Positions 42,898 through 52,012 of a DNA stretch of 64,000 bases are shown here, piece by piece. The stretch comes from Sulfitobacter pontiacus (lineage in GTDB: Bacteria; Pseudomonadota; Alphaproteobacteria; Rhodobacterales; Rhodobacteraceae). Positions within the stretch are counted from its first letter, which is position 1. Every line of letters begins with the position of its first letter. The position numbers and the translations under genes are program-made. The stretch covers positions 1,513,501 through 1,577,500 of the forward strand of contig NZ_CP160849.1 of the NCBI RefSeq assembly GCF_040790665.1, written 5' to 3'. Under the pieces are notes generated by a model that was not told where the DNA came from, ran no database searches, and saw only the letters and a program-made list of their open reading frames with translations.

Positions 42898-44192
42898 CCG
42901 CGACCGCCCTTCACACCCAGACGATGGTCCATTTCTCGCGCAAGCGGATGGCTGCGCTGGCGCTGCCCGTGATCGTTCTGGCCTATTTCGTCTATATCTT
43001 CTTTGCCTTCGATATTCCGGGGCTGGGGGATCGGATCAACGTGGGCAATGCCCGCACGCTGGTGGCCGATGCATATAGCTACAAGACCCATGTCACGCAG
43101 GACAACCGCGACGGCGCGTTTTCCGTCGCGATCGAAGGCGAGCGTAAGGGCGCATATGAAGCCGGCACGGCCCCCGATTGGGTCACGTTGGGGGATCGCC
43201 CTGTCGCGGATCTGGGGGGCGGGCATATCGTGACCTTTGGCCCGCAGGTCAGCTATGACATCCCGGGCTATGGCACGGTCGTGGCCGAGCCGGGGCAGCG
43301 CGGTGTTCAGGCGACATTCCCGCCCGGCGATGTGCCCGACTATATCAGCGCGTCCAAGAACCGCGTGATGATCAACACCGAGGCAGGGCGGCTGACGATC
43401 ACCCGCAACCGGACCGAGGTGTTCAAATACGACTACGGGTGGGAGCTGTTCTTTTTCACGCTCGACAGCCCCTATCACGGGCTGGGCCCGGTCGCGCTGA
43501 TGGGCCGCGCGTTCAGCGGTGAAGCGGGCGCGATCTTCCATGACTTCTGGACCAACCGCATGTGGCGGCACAGTGATGTGGCCTGGGCGCTTTACGAGAC
43601 TTTGCTGATGGCCTTTCTGGGCACATTCGGCGCGGCGATCATCGCCCTCCCGCTGGGGTTCCTTGCGGCCAAGAACTTTACCCCGCTGCGGTCCTTGCGC
43701 TTTGCTGCGCGGCGGATGTTCGATTTCCTGCGCGGTGTCGACGGGCTGATCTGGACCATCGTCCTGTCGCGCGCCTTCGGGCCGGGGCCGCTGACTGGAG
43801 CCTTGGCGATCCTGCTGACCGACACAGGGTCTTTCGGCAAGATGTTCTCGGAAGCGCTGGAGAATGTGGACGGCAAACAGATCGAAGGCATCGCCTCTAC
43901 CGGGGCCAAGCCGCTGCAACGCTACCGTTTTGGGGTGCTGCCGCAGATCGTGCCCGTGCTGCTCAGCCAGGTCCTCTATTTCCTCGAATCCAACACCCGC
44001 TCTGCGACGATCATCGGGGCGATCACCGGCGGCGGCATCGGTCTGCTGCTGACGCAAGCGATTGCCACACAGAAGGACTGGGAAGAGGTGACCTATTATA
44101 TCGTGCTGATCGTGCTCATGGTCATGGCGATGGACAGTTTCTCGGGCTGGCTGCGCCGCAAGCTGATCAACGGTGACGAGGGCGGTCACTGA
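42894..44192 (+). CDS. phnE2: Phosphonate ABC transporter permease PhnE2, with extended periplasmic region
   Basis: The second permease, 432 residues, much longer than the ~260-300 usual for PhnE. After TM1 (about 20-38) comes a ~150-residue predicted periplasmic segment (about 40-190) rich in Gly and Asp. The normal permease core runs from about 225 to 425. Its EAA loop is ENVDGKQIEGIASTGAKPLQ, and the late segment LESNTRSATIIGAITGGGIG matches PhnE. PhnE1 and PhnE2 presumably form a heterodimer. It overlaps phnE1 by four bases and the next gene by one. Confidence 0.93.
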   Translation: MTATALHTQTMVHFSRKRMAALALPVIVLAYFVYIFFAFDIPGLGDRINVGNARTLVADAYSYKTHVTQDNRDGAFSVAIEGERKGAYEAGTAPDWVTLGDRPVADLGGGHIVTFGPQVSYDIPGYGTVVAEPGQRGVQATFPPGDVPDYISASKNRVMINTEAGRLTITRNRTEVFKYDYGWELFFFTLDSPYHGLGPVALMGRAFSGEAGAIFHDFWTNRMWRHSDVAWALYETLLMAFLGTFGAAIIALPLGFLAAKNFTPLRSLRFAARRMFDFLRGVDGLIWTIVLSRAFGPGPLTGALAILLTDTGSFGKMFSEALENVDGKQIEGIASTGAKPLQRYRFGVLPQIVPVLLSQVLYFLESNTRSATIIGAITGGGIGLLLTQAIATQKDWEEVTYYIVLIVLMVMAMDSFSGWLRRKLINGDEGGH

Positions 44193-44806
44193 TGCCGCGC
44201 CTGACTGCCGACAGCCCCTTCATCCACCCCGACTGCGAGATCAAAGATGCTACATTCGGAGCCTATACAGAGATCGGGCGCGGGTCGCGGATCGCCCATA
44301 GCCAGCTTGGCGATTACAGCTATTGCGACCGCTACGCCGACATTGCCAACACCAACGTGGGCAAATTCTCGAACATCGCGGCCTATGTGCGGATCGGGGC
44401 CACAGACCACCCGATGGAAAAAGCCAGCCTGCATCACTTTCACTACCGCGCGGGCGACTACTTTGACGGTGCGGCTGACGATGACGCTTGGTTCGCTCAC
44501 CGTCGCAGCCGGCGCGTTACCCTTGGCCATGACACATGGCTTGGCAATGGCGCACAGGTGCGGCCAGAGGTAACGATCGGCCACGGCGCGGTTGTCGCGG
44601 GTGGGGCCATCGTGACCAAGGATGTCGCCCCCTATATGATCGTCGCGGGTATTCCCGCGGTGCCGCTGCGGGCGCGGTTCAGCGCGGGCATCGCTGACCG
44701 GATGATGGCGCTGGCATGGTGGGACTGGCCCCATGACGCCTTGCACCGCGCGCTGGATGATTTCCGCGCGCTGTCAGCCGAGGCGTTTCTGGAGCGCTAC
44801 GAATAA
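44192..44806 (+). CDS. Phosphonate-cluster hexapeptide-repeat acetyltransferase family protein
   Basis: A 204-residue left-handed beta-helix transferase. It matches the family of phn-linked DapH/LpxA-like acetyltransferases, with recurring hexads such as IGRGSR, LGHDTW and IGHGAV, and the acetyl-CoA loop DVAPYMIVAGIPAVPLRARF. It is the last gene of the transport operon and overlaps phnE2 by one base. A role in acetylating aminophosphonates or C-P lyase intermediates is plausible from context but not shown. It is unrelated in fold to the GNAT enzyme PhnO. Confidence 0.88.
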   Translation: MPRLTADSPFIHPDCEIKDATFGAYTEIGRGSRIAHSQLGDYSYCDRYADIANTNVGKFSNIAAYVRIGATDHPMEKASLHHFHYRAGDYFDGAADDDAWFAHRRSRRVTLGHDTWLGNGAQVRPEVTIGHGAVVAGGAIVTKDVAPYMIVAGIPAVPLRARFSAGIADRMMALAWWDWPHDALHRALDDFRALSAEAFLERYE

Positions 44807-44818
44807 CGCCACGCGATT

Positions 44819-45532
44819 TCAGGTATCTGCCAGTGTCAGGGTCACTTTGTCCCCCGCGAACCACGTGCGCCCGTATTCCAGCGGTTGCCCCTGATCATCC
44901 ACATTCAGGTTGATCGTGCGCAAGATCGGCGCGCCCTCGGCCACCCGTAGGTGCAGCGCCTGGGTGGCGCTGGCGAGCTTGGCGTTGATGCGGGTTGATG
45001 CGCGGGTATAATCCGTCACGCCCCCGAGCCGCAGCGCCGCCGTCACCGATTGCGCCTGTTCAAGATGCGCCAGCATGTCGGGGAAGCGCGCGGCAGAGAA
45101 GACGCTGCGAAACAGCGCGATCACCTGACCGTCGGCAAAGGACAGCCCCTCGCAGACCTGCACCTGTGCGTTCTGCGCCAGTGCAAGTGCGTCGCTTTCT
45201 TCGGGGCGCGCGGTGCGGGTTTCCAGAGTCAGGAACTCCTTGCTTGGCATCCGCCCCTGCGCCGACAGGTTCTGGTGAAACCGCACGCGGCGGCCGATGG
45301 GGTAATCGGTGGGGGTCGAGGTCACGAACACCCCCGCACCGCGCCGCGGCAACACCAGCCCTTCGCCCGCCAGCGCCTTGATCGCGTGCCGCACCGTATG
45401 CCGGTTCACCCCGAACCGCGCCGCCAGCGCGCTTTCGGTCGGCAGCTTGTCGTCGGGGCCATAGACACCCGCTGCGATGTCGCTGCGCAGGCTATGGGCG
45501 ATGGCGGTCCAGATCGGGGTGCGTTGAGGCAT
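44819..45532 (-). CDS. phnF: PhnF, GntR/HutC-family regulator of the phn locus
   Basis: A 237-residue repressor-type regulator. The N-terminal winged helix-turn-helix (SLRSDIAAGVYGPDDKLPTE, then SALAARFGVNRHTVRHAIKA) spans about 10-75. A UTRA ligand-binding domain (about 95-235) follows. ATG 45532 (MPQRTPIW) is preferred to a TTG six codons upstream. It is convergent with the transport operon and divergent from phnG. The 20-bp palindrome at 45589 is its probable operator, so it should control phnGHIJKLNM and itself. Confidence 0.92.
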   Translation of the reverse strand: MPQRTPIWTAIAHSLRSDIAAGVYGPDDKLPTESALAARFGVNRHTVRHAIKALAGEGLVLPRRGAGVFVTSTPTDYPIGRRVRFHQNLSAQGRMPSKEFLTLETRTARPEESDALALAQNAQVQVCEGLSFADGQVIALFRSVFSAARFPDMLAHLEQAQSVTAALRLGGVTDYTRASTRINAKLASATQALHLRVAEGAPILRTINLNVDDQGQPLEYGRTWFAGDKVTLTLADT

Positions 45533-45588
45533 GTCACAAATATTTCGCAAAAGGAGGGCTTGGCGCTGATCGGCCTCACAGGTAGTAT

Positions 45589-45608
45589 TTGTCTAGTTGT
45601 ATAGACAA
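45589..45608. promoter_or_regulatory. Probable PhnF operator
   Basis: TTGTCTA-GTTGTA-TAGACAA is a perfect 7-bp inverted repeat in the phnF/phnG spacer, 18 bases before the phnG ATG. Another half-site, TGTCTAGA, follows at 45619-45626. Its location and symmetry fit a GntR/HutC-type dimer site. Confidence 0.72.
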
Positions 45609-45625
45609 CTCGAAAAGGTGTCTAG

Positions 45626-46090
45626 ATGAATATGATGAACTCAGAAATCGACCCTCATGCGCCGCGTAAGGCATGGTTGGGTCTGCTTGCCAAATCCCCC
45701 GCCGCTGAGGTCGCGCGCCTTTGGGCCGCCTATGGCATCCCCCCTGATCACAGCATTCTGCGCGCGCCGGAAATTGGCGGCGTAATGGTGCGCGGTCGGG
45801 CAGGGGCCGTCGGCGCCGCGTTCAACCTTGGCGAAATGTCCGTCACCCGTGCGTCAGTCAAACTGGACTGCGGTACAGTGGGTCACGGCTATGTGCAGGG
45901 CCGCAGCAAGGACCACGCGCTGCAGACGGCGCTGATTGACGCGCTGATGCAAACCGACGCGGCGGCGCAGGTAGAGGCCGCGATCCTCGCGCCCCTGCGC
46001 AAGGGGCGTGACACGGCCAAGGCCACCCGCGCGGCCAAGGCGGCGGCGACAAAGGTGGATTTCTTTACGATGGTACGAGGGGAAGACTGA
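45626..46090 (+). CDS. phnG: C-P lyase subunit PhnG
   Basis: Subunit of the PhnGHIJ core complex, which with PhnI moves the phosphonate onto ribose using ATP. The 154 residues match the family. RKAWLGLLAKSPAAEVARLW opens the fold, GGVMVRGRAGAVGAAFNLGE and VTRASVKLDCGTVGHGYVQG are conserved. The C-terminal KVDFFTMVRGED is typical. The gene is first in the C-P lyase operon, just behind the PhnF palindrome. It overlaps phnH by one base. Confidence 0.94.
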   Translation: MNMMNSEIDPHAPRKAWLGLLAKSPAAEVARLWAAYGIPPDHSILRAPEIGGVMVRGRAGAVGAAFNLGEMSVTRASVKLDCGTVGHGYVQGRSKDHALQTALIDALMQTDAAAQVEAAILAPLRKGRDTAKATRAAKAAATKVDFFTMVRGED

Positions 46091-46650
46091 TGCAGACCCA
46101 TGCTTTGGAGGGCGGCTTTACCGACGCCCCGATCGACGCCGCCCGCGCGTTTCGCGGGCTGATGACCGCGATGGCACGCCCGGGGACGATCTGTGACGTC
46201 TCTGGGGCCACACCGCCCGCCCCGCTTGGCGCGGCCGCGGGCACCGCGATCCTGACGCTGTGTGATCCCGATACGCCAATCTATCTCGGCACCGCTTGTG
46301 ACACCCAGGATGTGCGCGATTGGATCACCTTTCAGACCGGCGCGCCCTTTGTGCCGCCCGCGCGGGCGATGTTTGCCGTCGGGGCTTGGGATGATCTCCC
46401 GCTTTGCGAATTTGCCATCGGCACCGCCGAATATCCCGACCGGTCAGCGACGGTGGTTGTCGAGATGCCAGACCTCACGTCTCTGGGTGCGACCCTAAGC
46501 GGACCAGGTATCAAGGATACCGCCAACCTGTCGCTGCCGGATACTGCCGCGTTCCAACGCAACGCCGCGCTGTTCCCGCTGGGGTTGGATTTCATTTTCA
46601 CCTGCGCAAACCGGCTTGCCGCGCTGCCGCGCACGACGAGGGTCCGCTGA
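46090..46650 (+). CDS. phnH: C-P lyase subunit PhnH
   Basis: A 186-residue structural subunit of the C-P lyase core complex. EGGFTDAPIDAARAFRGLMT and AMARPGTICDVSG at the N-terminus and GPGIKDTANLSLPDT with FPLGLDFIFTCANRLAALPR at the C-terminus are characteristic of PhnH. Start and stop overlap the neighbouring genes by single bases (TGATG), so translation is coupled throughout. Confidence 0.94.
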   Translation: MQTHALEGGFTDAPIDAARAFRGLMTAMARPGTICDVSGATPPAPLGAAAGTAILTLCDPDTPIYLGTACDTQDVRDWITFQTGAPFVPPARAMFAVGAWDDLPLCEFAIGTAEYPDRSATVVVEMPDLTSLGATLSGPGIKDTANLSLPDTAAFQRNAALFPLGLDFIFTCANRLAALPRTTRVR

Positions 46651-47798
46651 TGTATGTTGCTGTCAAAGGGGGCGAACGCGCCATCGACAACGCCCATGCT
46701 TGGCTGGCCGAGGAACGGCGCGGGGACCGTGATGTGGCGGAACTGGGGGTAGACCAGATCCGCGAGCAGATGACGCTCGCCGTTAATCGCGTGATGGCGG
46801 AAGGGTCGCTGTATGATCCCGACCTTGCCGCGCTGGCGATCAAACAATCGCGCGGTGATCTGATAGAGGCGATCTTTCTGATCCGCGCCTACCGTACCAC
46901 GCTGCCGCGTTTTGGCGGCTCTAACCCCGTGGATACCGCCACCATGGCCTGCGACCGCCGCGTGTCGGCCACGTTCAAGGATGCACCCGGTGGGCAAGTG
47001 CTGGGGCCGACCTTTGACTACACCCACCGTCTGCTGGACTTCAAACTCGCCGCCGATGGCGAGCTTGGCGAGATGCCGCAAACAGAGCCTAATACAGGCG
47101 AGACGCCGCACATCATGGGGTTCCTTGACCGCGAGGATCTGATCCAGTCGGAACCCGCAGGGGCGGACACACCGGACGATCTGACCCGCAGCCCGCTGGA
47201 GCTTCCGGCGAGCCGTGCCCTGCGATTGCAGGCTCTAACACGGGGGGATGAGGGGTTTATCCTTGGCATGGCCTATTCCACCCAACGGGGCTATGCGCGC
47301 AACCACGCCTTTGTGGCAGAGCTGCGCATCGGCGCGGTCGCGGTCGAGATGGAGATCCCCGAGCTCGGCTTTGCCATCGACATCGGCGAGATCACCCTGA
47401 CCGAATGCGAAACCGTCAACCAGTTCAAAGGCTCGAAAACCGAACCGCCGCAATTCACGCGCGGCTACGGGCTGGTCTTTGGGATGACGGAGCGCAAGGC
47501 GATCTCTATGGCGCTGGTCGACCGCGCGTTGCGCTGGAAAGAACTGGGCGAGGATAACCTAGGTGCCCCCGCGCAGGACGAGGAATTCGTGCTGTATCAC
47601 GCCGACAACATCCAGGCGACGGGGTTTCTGGAGCATATCAAACTGCCTCACTACGTCGACTTCCAATCCGAACTGGAGCTGATCCGCAAACTGCGCCGCG
47701 AGGCACAGGCATCAGAGCAAGCGGCGGGACAGGCCGAGGGGGAGGGCCCCTCCGGGGGGAGTTTAAAGGGCAAAATGAAGGAAGGGGTGGCGTCATGA
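46650..47798 (+). CDS. phnI: C-P lyase subunit PhnI
   Basis: The 382-residue subunit carrying the nucleosidase activity that attaches phosphonate to ribose with loss of adenine. MYVAVKGGERAIDNAHAWLA begins the protein; RYGLVFG-like (TRGYGLVFGMTERKAISMAL) and LYHADNIQATGFLEHIKLPH are family landmarks. The tail after about residue 355 is unusual: AEGEGPSGGSLKGKMKEGVA is encoded by a GC-rich hairpin plus a copy of the dispersed repeat (47759-47781). It overlaps phnJ by four bases. Confidence 0.95.
   Translation: MYVAVKGGERAIDNAHAWLAEERRGDRDVAELGVDQIREQMTLAVNRVMAEGSLYDPDLAALAIKQSRGDLIEAIFLIRAYRTTLPRFGGSNPVDTATMACDRRVSATFKDAPGGQVLGPTFDYTHRLLDFKLAADGELGEMPQTEPNTGETPHIMGFLDREDLIQSEPAGADTPDDLTRSPLELPASRALRLQALTRGDEGFILGMAYSTQRGYARNHAFVAELRIGAVAVEMEIPELGFAIDIGEITLTECETVNQFKGSKTEPPQFTRGYGLVFGMTERKAISMALVDRALRWKELGEDNLGAPAQDEEFVLYHADNIQATGFLEHIKLPHYVDFQSELELIRKLRREAQASEQAAGQAEGEGPSGGSLKGKMKEGVAS
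47759..47781 (+). repeat. Dispersed repeat copy 5, inside the phnI 3' end
   Basis: GAGTTTA, AAG, GGCAAAATGAAGG. It is preceded by the hairpin GGAGG-GCC-CCTCC (47741-47753). It is translated as the phnI tail (SLKGKMKEG). Confidence 0.7.
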
Positions 47799-48664
47799 GC
47801 GACTATAACTTCGCCTATCTGGACGAGCAGACCAAACGCATGATCCGCCGCGCGATCCTAAAAGGATTGGCGATACCGGGGTATCAGGTGCCTTTTGCCA
47901 GCCGCGAGATGCCGATGCCTTATGGCTGGGGCACGGGCGGTGTGCAGGTTTCGGCAGCGGTACTGACGCCCGAGGACCGGTTCAAGGTGATCGATCAGGG
48001 GGCCGACGATACGACCAATGCAGTCTCTATCAGGCGGTTTTTCGAGAAAACGGCGGGCGTCGCCGTGACCGAGGCCACCACAGAGGCCAGCGTCATCCAG
48101 ACCCGTCACCGCATCCCCGAAACACCCCTGCGCGAAGACCAGATCCTTGTCTATCAGGTGCCGATCCCCGAACCCCTGCGGTTTCTTGAACCGTCAGAGG
48201 TCGAGACACGCAAGATGCACAGCCTTGAGGAATACGGATTGATGCACGTGAAACTTTACGAAGACATAAGCCAGCACGGCGCGATTGCCATGGCCTATGC
48301 CTATCCGGTGAAGGTCGAGGGGCGCTATGTCATGGACCCGTCCCCGATCCCCAAGTTCGATAACCCCAAGCTCGAGATGGCGGGTATCCAACTGTTCGGC
48401 GCAGGCCGCGAACAGCGCATCTATGCGGTGCCGCCCTATACGCAGGTGGTCAGTCTGGACTTCGACGATTACCCGTTCGAGCCGACGAAGGCGGATCATG
48501 CCTGTGACCTCTGCGGCGCGACGGACAGCTATCTGGACGAGCTGATCATGGATGACTCCGGCGGTCGGATGTTCATGTGTTCGGATACGGATTACTGCGG
48601 CGCGCGGCGTGCGGCGGGGCATCTGGGTGCGCAGGGTGCCCCCTTGGCGGAGGACGCGGCATGA
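47795..48664 (+). CDS. phnJ: C-P lyase PhnJ (radical SAM subunit)
   Basis: The catalytic subunit (289 residues) that cleaves the carbon-phosphorus bond of ribosyl-alkylphosphonate by radical SAM chemistry, giving the alkane and a cyclic ribose phosphate. The cysteines CDLCG and, after ~22 residues, MCSDTDYCGARRA match the unusual C-terminal 4Fe-4S site of PhnJ. YNFAYLDEQTKRMIRRAILK and the GYQVPFASREMPMPYGWGTG segment are diagnostic. It overlaps phnI and phnK by four bases each. Confidence 0.97.
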   Translation: MSDYNFAYLDEQTKRMIRRAILKGLAIPGYQVPFASREMPMPYGWGTGGVQVSAAVLTPEDRFKVIDQGADDTTNAVSIRRFFEKTAGVAVTEATTEASVIQTRHRIPETPLREDQILVYQVPIPEPLRFLEPSEVETRKMHSLEEYGLMHVKLYEDISQHGAIAMAYAYPVKVEGRYVMDPSPIPKFDNPKLEMAGIQLFGAGREQRIYAVPPYTQVVSLDFDDYPFEPTKADHACDLCGATDSYLDELIMDDSGGRMFMCSDTDYCGARRAAGHLGAQGAPLAEDAA

Positions 48665-49431
48665 CCCCTTTGTTGCAAGTGGAAGGCATCGCCAAGATGT
48701 ACGGCGCACGGATCGGCTGCACCGACGTGTCGTTTGATCTTTATCCGGGCGAGGTGATGGGCATCGTCGGGGAAAGCGGGTCGGGCAAGTCGACGCTTCT
48801 GAACTGTTTGGCAGGGCATTTGCAGCCCGACGCCGGGGCCGTCCGTTTCGACACCCGCGCCGAGGGCCTGCGCGATACGGTCACGATGAGCGAGCCTGAA
48901 CGCCGCATGTTGTCGCGCACCGACTGGGCCTTTGTGCATCAGCACGCCCGCGACGGGCTGCGCATGAATGTCAGCGCAGGCGGCAATGTGGGCGAGCGGC
49001 TGATGGCCGTGAACGCGCGCCATTATGGCGAGATCCGCGACAAGGCGATTGACTGGCTGGGCCGCGTCGAGATCAGCGCTGACCGCATTGATGACCGGCC
49101 CACGGCGTTCTCTGGCGGTATGCAACAGCGTTTGCAGATCGCGCGCAATCTGGTGACAGGCCCGCGGTTGGTGTTCATGGATGAACCCACCGGCGGTCTG
49201 GATGTCAGCGTGCAGGCGCGGTTGCTGGACCTGCTGCGGGGGCTCGTGCGCGAGATGGGGTTGAGCGCCATCATCGTCACCCATGATCTGGCTGTGGTGC
49301 GTTTGCTGGCCGACCGGCTGATGGTCATGAAAGACGGCCATGTGATCGAAAGCGGGCTGACCGATCAGGTGCTCGACGATCCGCAGCATGCCTATACGCA
49401 GCTTCTTGTTTCCTCTGTCCTACAGGTATGA
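48661..49431 (+). CDS. phnK: C-P lyase ATP-binding subunit PhnK
   Basis: A 256-residue ABC-type ATPase that docks on the PhnGHIJ core and is not a transporter. Walker A is [12 protein letters not shown], the signature is [14 protein letters not shown], Walker B is [14 protein letters not shown], and the switch His is in IIVTHD. ATG 48661 overlaps the phnJ stop. phnK and phnL sit together as in other phn operons. Confidence 0.95.
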   Translation: MTPLLQVEGIAKMYGARIGCTDVSFDLYPGEVMGIVGESGSGKSTLLNCLAGHLQPDAGAVRFDTRAEGLRDTVTMSEPERRMLSRTDWAFVHQHARDGLRMNVSAGGNVGERLMAVNARHYGEIRDKAIDWLGRVEISADRIDDRPTAFSGGMQQRLQIARNLVTGPRLVFMDEPTGGLDVSVQARLLDLLRGLVREMGLSAIIVTHDLAVVRLLADRLMVMKDGHVIESGLTDQVLDDPQHAYTQLLVSSVLQV

Positions 49432-50120
49432 ACCCGATGATTACTGTTGAAAACGTGTCGAAATCCTTTGTGTTGCACAATCAGGGGGCTGCCGAAATCT
49501 CTGTTATGGCGGGGGCGTCGCTGTCGGTGGCACAGGGGGAGTGTATTGCTTTGGTCGGAGCCTCAGGCGCAGGTAAATCGACCCTGATGCGGATGATTTA
49601 CGGCAATTACCTGACCCAGTCGGGGCGCATTATGGTGGGCGATCTGGATGTCGTGACCGCGGCACCAAGGCAGGTGATCCAGCTGCGCCGCACCACATTG
49701 GGCTATGTCAGCCAGTTCCTGCGGGTTGTGCCACGGGTATCGACGCTGGACGTGGTGGCAGAGCCGCTTATGGCCACCGGATCTGACCGCGCCAGTGCCG
49801 TAGCGCAGGCGAAAGCCCTGTTGCAGAGACTGAATATACCCGAACGTCTGTGGCCGTTGAGCCCCACGACCTTCTCGGGCGGAGAGCAGCAGCGCGTCAA
49901 TATCGCACGCGGTTTTGCCTATCCCTATCCCGCGCTATTGCTGGATGAACCGACCGCCAGCCTTGATCCCGTGAACCGCGCCACCGTGCTAAAGATGATC
50001 GCAGAGGCGAAGGTGCGTGGCGCTGCCATCATCGGGATTTTTCACGACCACGCCGCGCGCGACGAAATTTGTGACCGGCAGTTTGACGTGACCCAGTTCA
50101 CCCCGGGGCTGGCCGCATGA
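49428..50120 (+). CDS. phnL: C-P lyase ATP-binding subunit PhnL
   Basis: A 230-residue ABC-type ATPase paired with PhnK on the C-P lyase complex. Walker A is [18 protein letters not shown], the signature is [15 protein letters not shown] and Walker B is [13 protein letters not shown]. The segment [20 protein letters not shown] is typical of PhnL. It overlaps phnK and phnN by four bases each. Confidence 0.95.
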   Translation: MNPMITVENVSKSFVLHNQGAAEISVMAGASLSVAQGECIALVGASGAGKSTLMRMIYGNYLTQSGRIMVGDLDVVTAAPRQVIQLRRTTLGYVSQFLRVVPRVSTLDVVAEPLMATGSDRASAVAQAKALLQRLNIPERLWPLSPTTFSGGEQQRVNIARGFAYPYPALLLDEPTASLDPVNRATVLKMIAEAKVRGAAIIGIFHDHAARDEICDRQFDVTQFTPGLAA

Positions 50121-50692
50121 CGGGGCGCTTCATTGCAGTCGTCGGGCCTTCTGGTGTGGGGAAAGACAGCGTGATGGAGGGGCTGGCCGCGGCGGACCCG
50201 TCGCTTTGTCTTGCGCGGCGCGTGATCTCGCGGCCCGCAACCCTTGGCGGAGAAGCGTTCGACGGCGTGTCGGAGCGTGCCTTCAGGAAGGCAGAGGATG
50301 ACGGTGCGTTTATCCTCAGCTGGCATGCGCATGGCTGGCACTACGGCATCCCGCAGTCCGTCGCGCTAGAGGTGGCGCAGGGGCGTGATGTGCTGGTGAA
50401 CCTGTCGCGGGCCGTCCTGCCACAGGCACAGGCCCTCTTTGCGCGGTTTTGCGTGATTTTGCTGCGGGCGGATCATGACATCCTCGCCGCCCGTCTGACG
50501 GCGCGCAACCGCGAGGACGCCGCCGAGATAGAGCGCCGTCTGGCCCGTGCGGATTTCGCCATGCCCCTCGGTATGCCCCATCAGGTGATCGACAACAGCG
50601 GCCCCTTGGCGCAGACCATTGCCACGATACGCCAGCACCTTTCCCAGACAGCCTGCGACGCTGGCCAGTCCAATCAGAAGATAATGCCATGA
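50117..50692 (+). CDS. phnN: Ribose 1,5-bisphosphokinase PhnN
   Basis: A 191-residue guanylate-kinase-fold enzyme that phosphorylates ribose 1,5-bisphosphate to PRPP, recycling the ribose product of the C-P lyase pathway. The P-loop is [18 protein letters not shown] and [11 protein letters not shown] are conserved, as is the lid [20 protein letters not shown]. It lies between phnL and phnM, overlapping each by four bases. Confidence 0.94.
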   Translation: MTGRFIAVVGPSGVGKDSVMEGLAAADPSLCLARRVISRPATLGGEAFDGVSERAFRKAEDDGAFILSWHAHGWHYGIPQSVALEVAQGRDVLVNLSRAVLPQAQALFARFCVILLRADHDILAARLTARNREDAAEIERRLARADFAMPLGMPHQVIDNSGPLAQTIATIRQHLSQTACDAGQSNQKIMP

Positions 50693-51831
50693 CCCAAGAG
50701 ACAATTTTCGCCAACGCCCGCCTGATCCTGCGGGATCGCGTCGAGACCGGAACGCTCCGCATCGCAGACGGGGTAATCACCGACATCGATTTCGGCAGCG
50801 CCGTGCCCAAAGGCGCGCAGGACATGCAGGGCGACTACATCGCGCCCGGTCTGGTCGAATTGCACACCGATAATCTGGAACGGCATATGTCGCCGCGCCC
50901 CAAGGTCGACTGGCCGCACCGCGCGGCCATCCTCGCCCATGACCGTGAACTGGCGGGCACCGGCATCACCACCGTGTTCGATGCGATCCGCGTCGGGTCG
51001 ATGATCTCGGCCGAGCACCAGTACCAGAGATATGCGCGCGGCATGGTCGATACCATTCTGGCGATGCGCGCCGCCGGAGCCCTGCGGATCAGCCACCACA
51101 TCCACCTGCGGGCCGAGATCTGTTCGGAAACGCTGGCCGAAGAGCTGGCCGAATTCGGCCCAGAGGATCGCGTTGGCATCGTCTCGATGATGGACCACAC
51201 GCCGGGTCAGCGTCAGTTCCGCGATCTGTCGAAATTCGAGGCCTATGTGCGCGGCAAACACAGCTTTGATGCCGCCGCCTTCCAGCGTCATGTGGACACA
51301 CTGTACGATGTGCAAAAGCAATATGGCAAAACCCACGAGGCCGCGACCGTTGCGGCAGCCACACGATATGGCGCAGCGCTTGCCAGCCACGACGATACCA
51401 CCGCCGAGCAGGTCGAGACGAGCCACCGCTACGGCGTCCGGCTTGCCGAGTTTCCCACTACGATCGAGGCGGCGCATAGCTGTCACGCCAATGGGATCGC
51501 GACCATCATGGGCGCGCCCAACGTCATTCGCGGGGGGTCGCATTCGGGCAATGTCGCCGCCCTTGATCTGGCGAAGGCGGACCGGCTGGATATCTTGTCG
51601 TCCGACTACGTGCCCGCGGGCCTGTTGATCGCGGCATTGCAACTGGGGGATCTGTGGGGGGATCTGGCGCGCGGGCTCGCGACGGTCACCCACGCGCCCG
51701 CACAAAGCGTCGGGCTAACGGACCGCGGCACGATCAAGGTCGGCGCACGCGGCGATGTGATCCGGTTTGCGCGGCTCGATGCCTTGCCGATCCTGCGCGA
51801 GACATGGGTCGAAGGGCAGCGCGTCTTTTGA
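50689..51831 (+). CDS. phnM: Ribosyl-triphosphonate diphosphatase PhnM
   Basis: A 380-residue amidohydrolase-fold enzyme that removes diphosphate from the ribosyl-triphosphonate made by PhnGHI. The metal site includes PGLVELHTDNLERHMSPRP (with the PhnM-specific DNLE) and HHIHLRAEICSETL. GIATIMGAPNVIRGGSHSGN and SDYVPAGLLIAALQL complete the family pattern. It is the last gene of the C-P lyase operon. phnP is not found downstream in the window. Confidence 0.96.
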   Translation: MTQETIFANARLILRDRVETGTLRIADGVITDIDFGSAVPKGAQDMQGDYIAPGLVELHTDNLERHMSPRPKVDWPHRAAILAHDRELAGTGITTVFDAIRVGSMISAEHQYQRYARGMVDTILAMRAAGALRISHHIHLRAEICSETLAEELAEFGPEDRVGIVSMMDHTPGQRQFRDLSKFEAYVRGKHSFDAAAFQRHVDTLYDVQKQYGKTHEAATVAAATRYGAALASHDDTTAEQVETSHRYGVRLAEFPTTIEAAHSCHANGIATIMGAPNVIRGGSHSGNVAALDLAKADRLDILSSDYVPAGLLIAALQLGDLWGDLARGLATVTHAPAQSVGLTDRGTIKVGARGDVIRFARLDALPILRETWVEGQRVF

Positions 51832-52012
51832 CCTGATGCAGCGGCGCGACGCTTGCGGCGCTCTGGGGGGCAGGGCGTAGCTTTGGGGTTGGTGTCGGCG
51901 GAAAAATGCTTAGGTTGCCGCTTTAGGGTCTGAACACCCGGAAACAAAGCGGGGGCCTTATGCGCCAATCATTCATGCAACCACATCACTATGTCACCGG
52001 CGGAGGCGTCTG

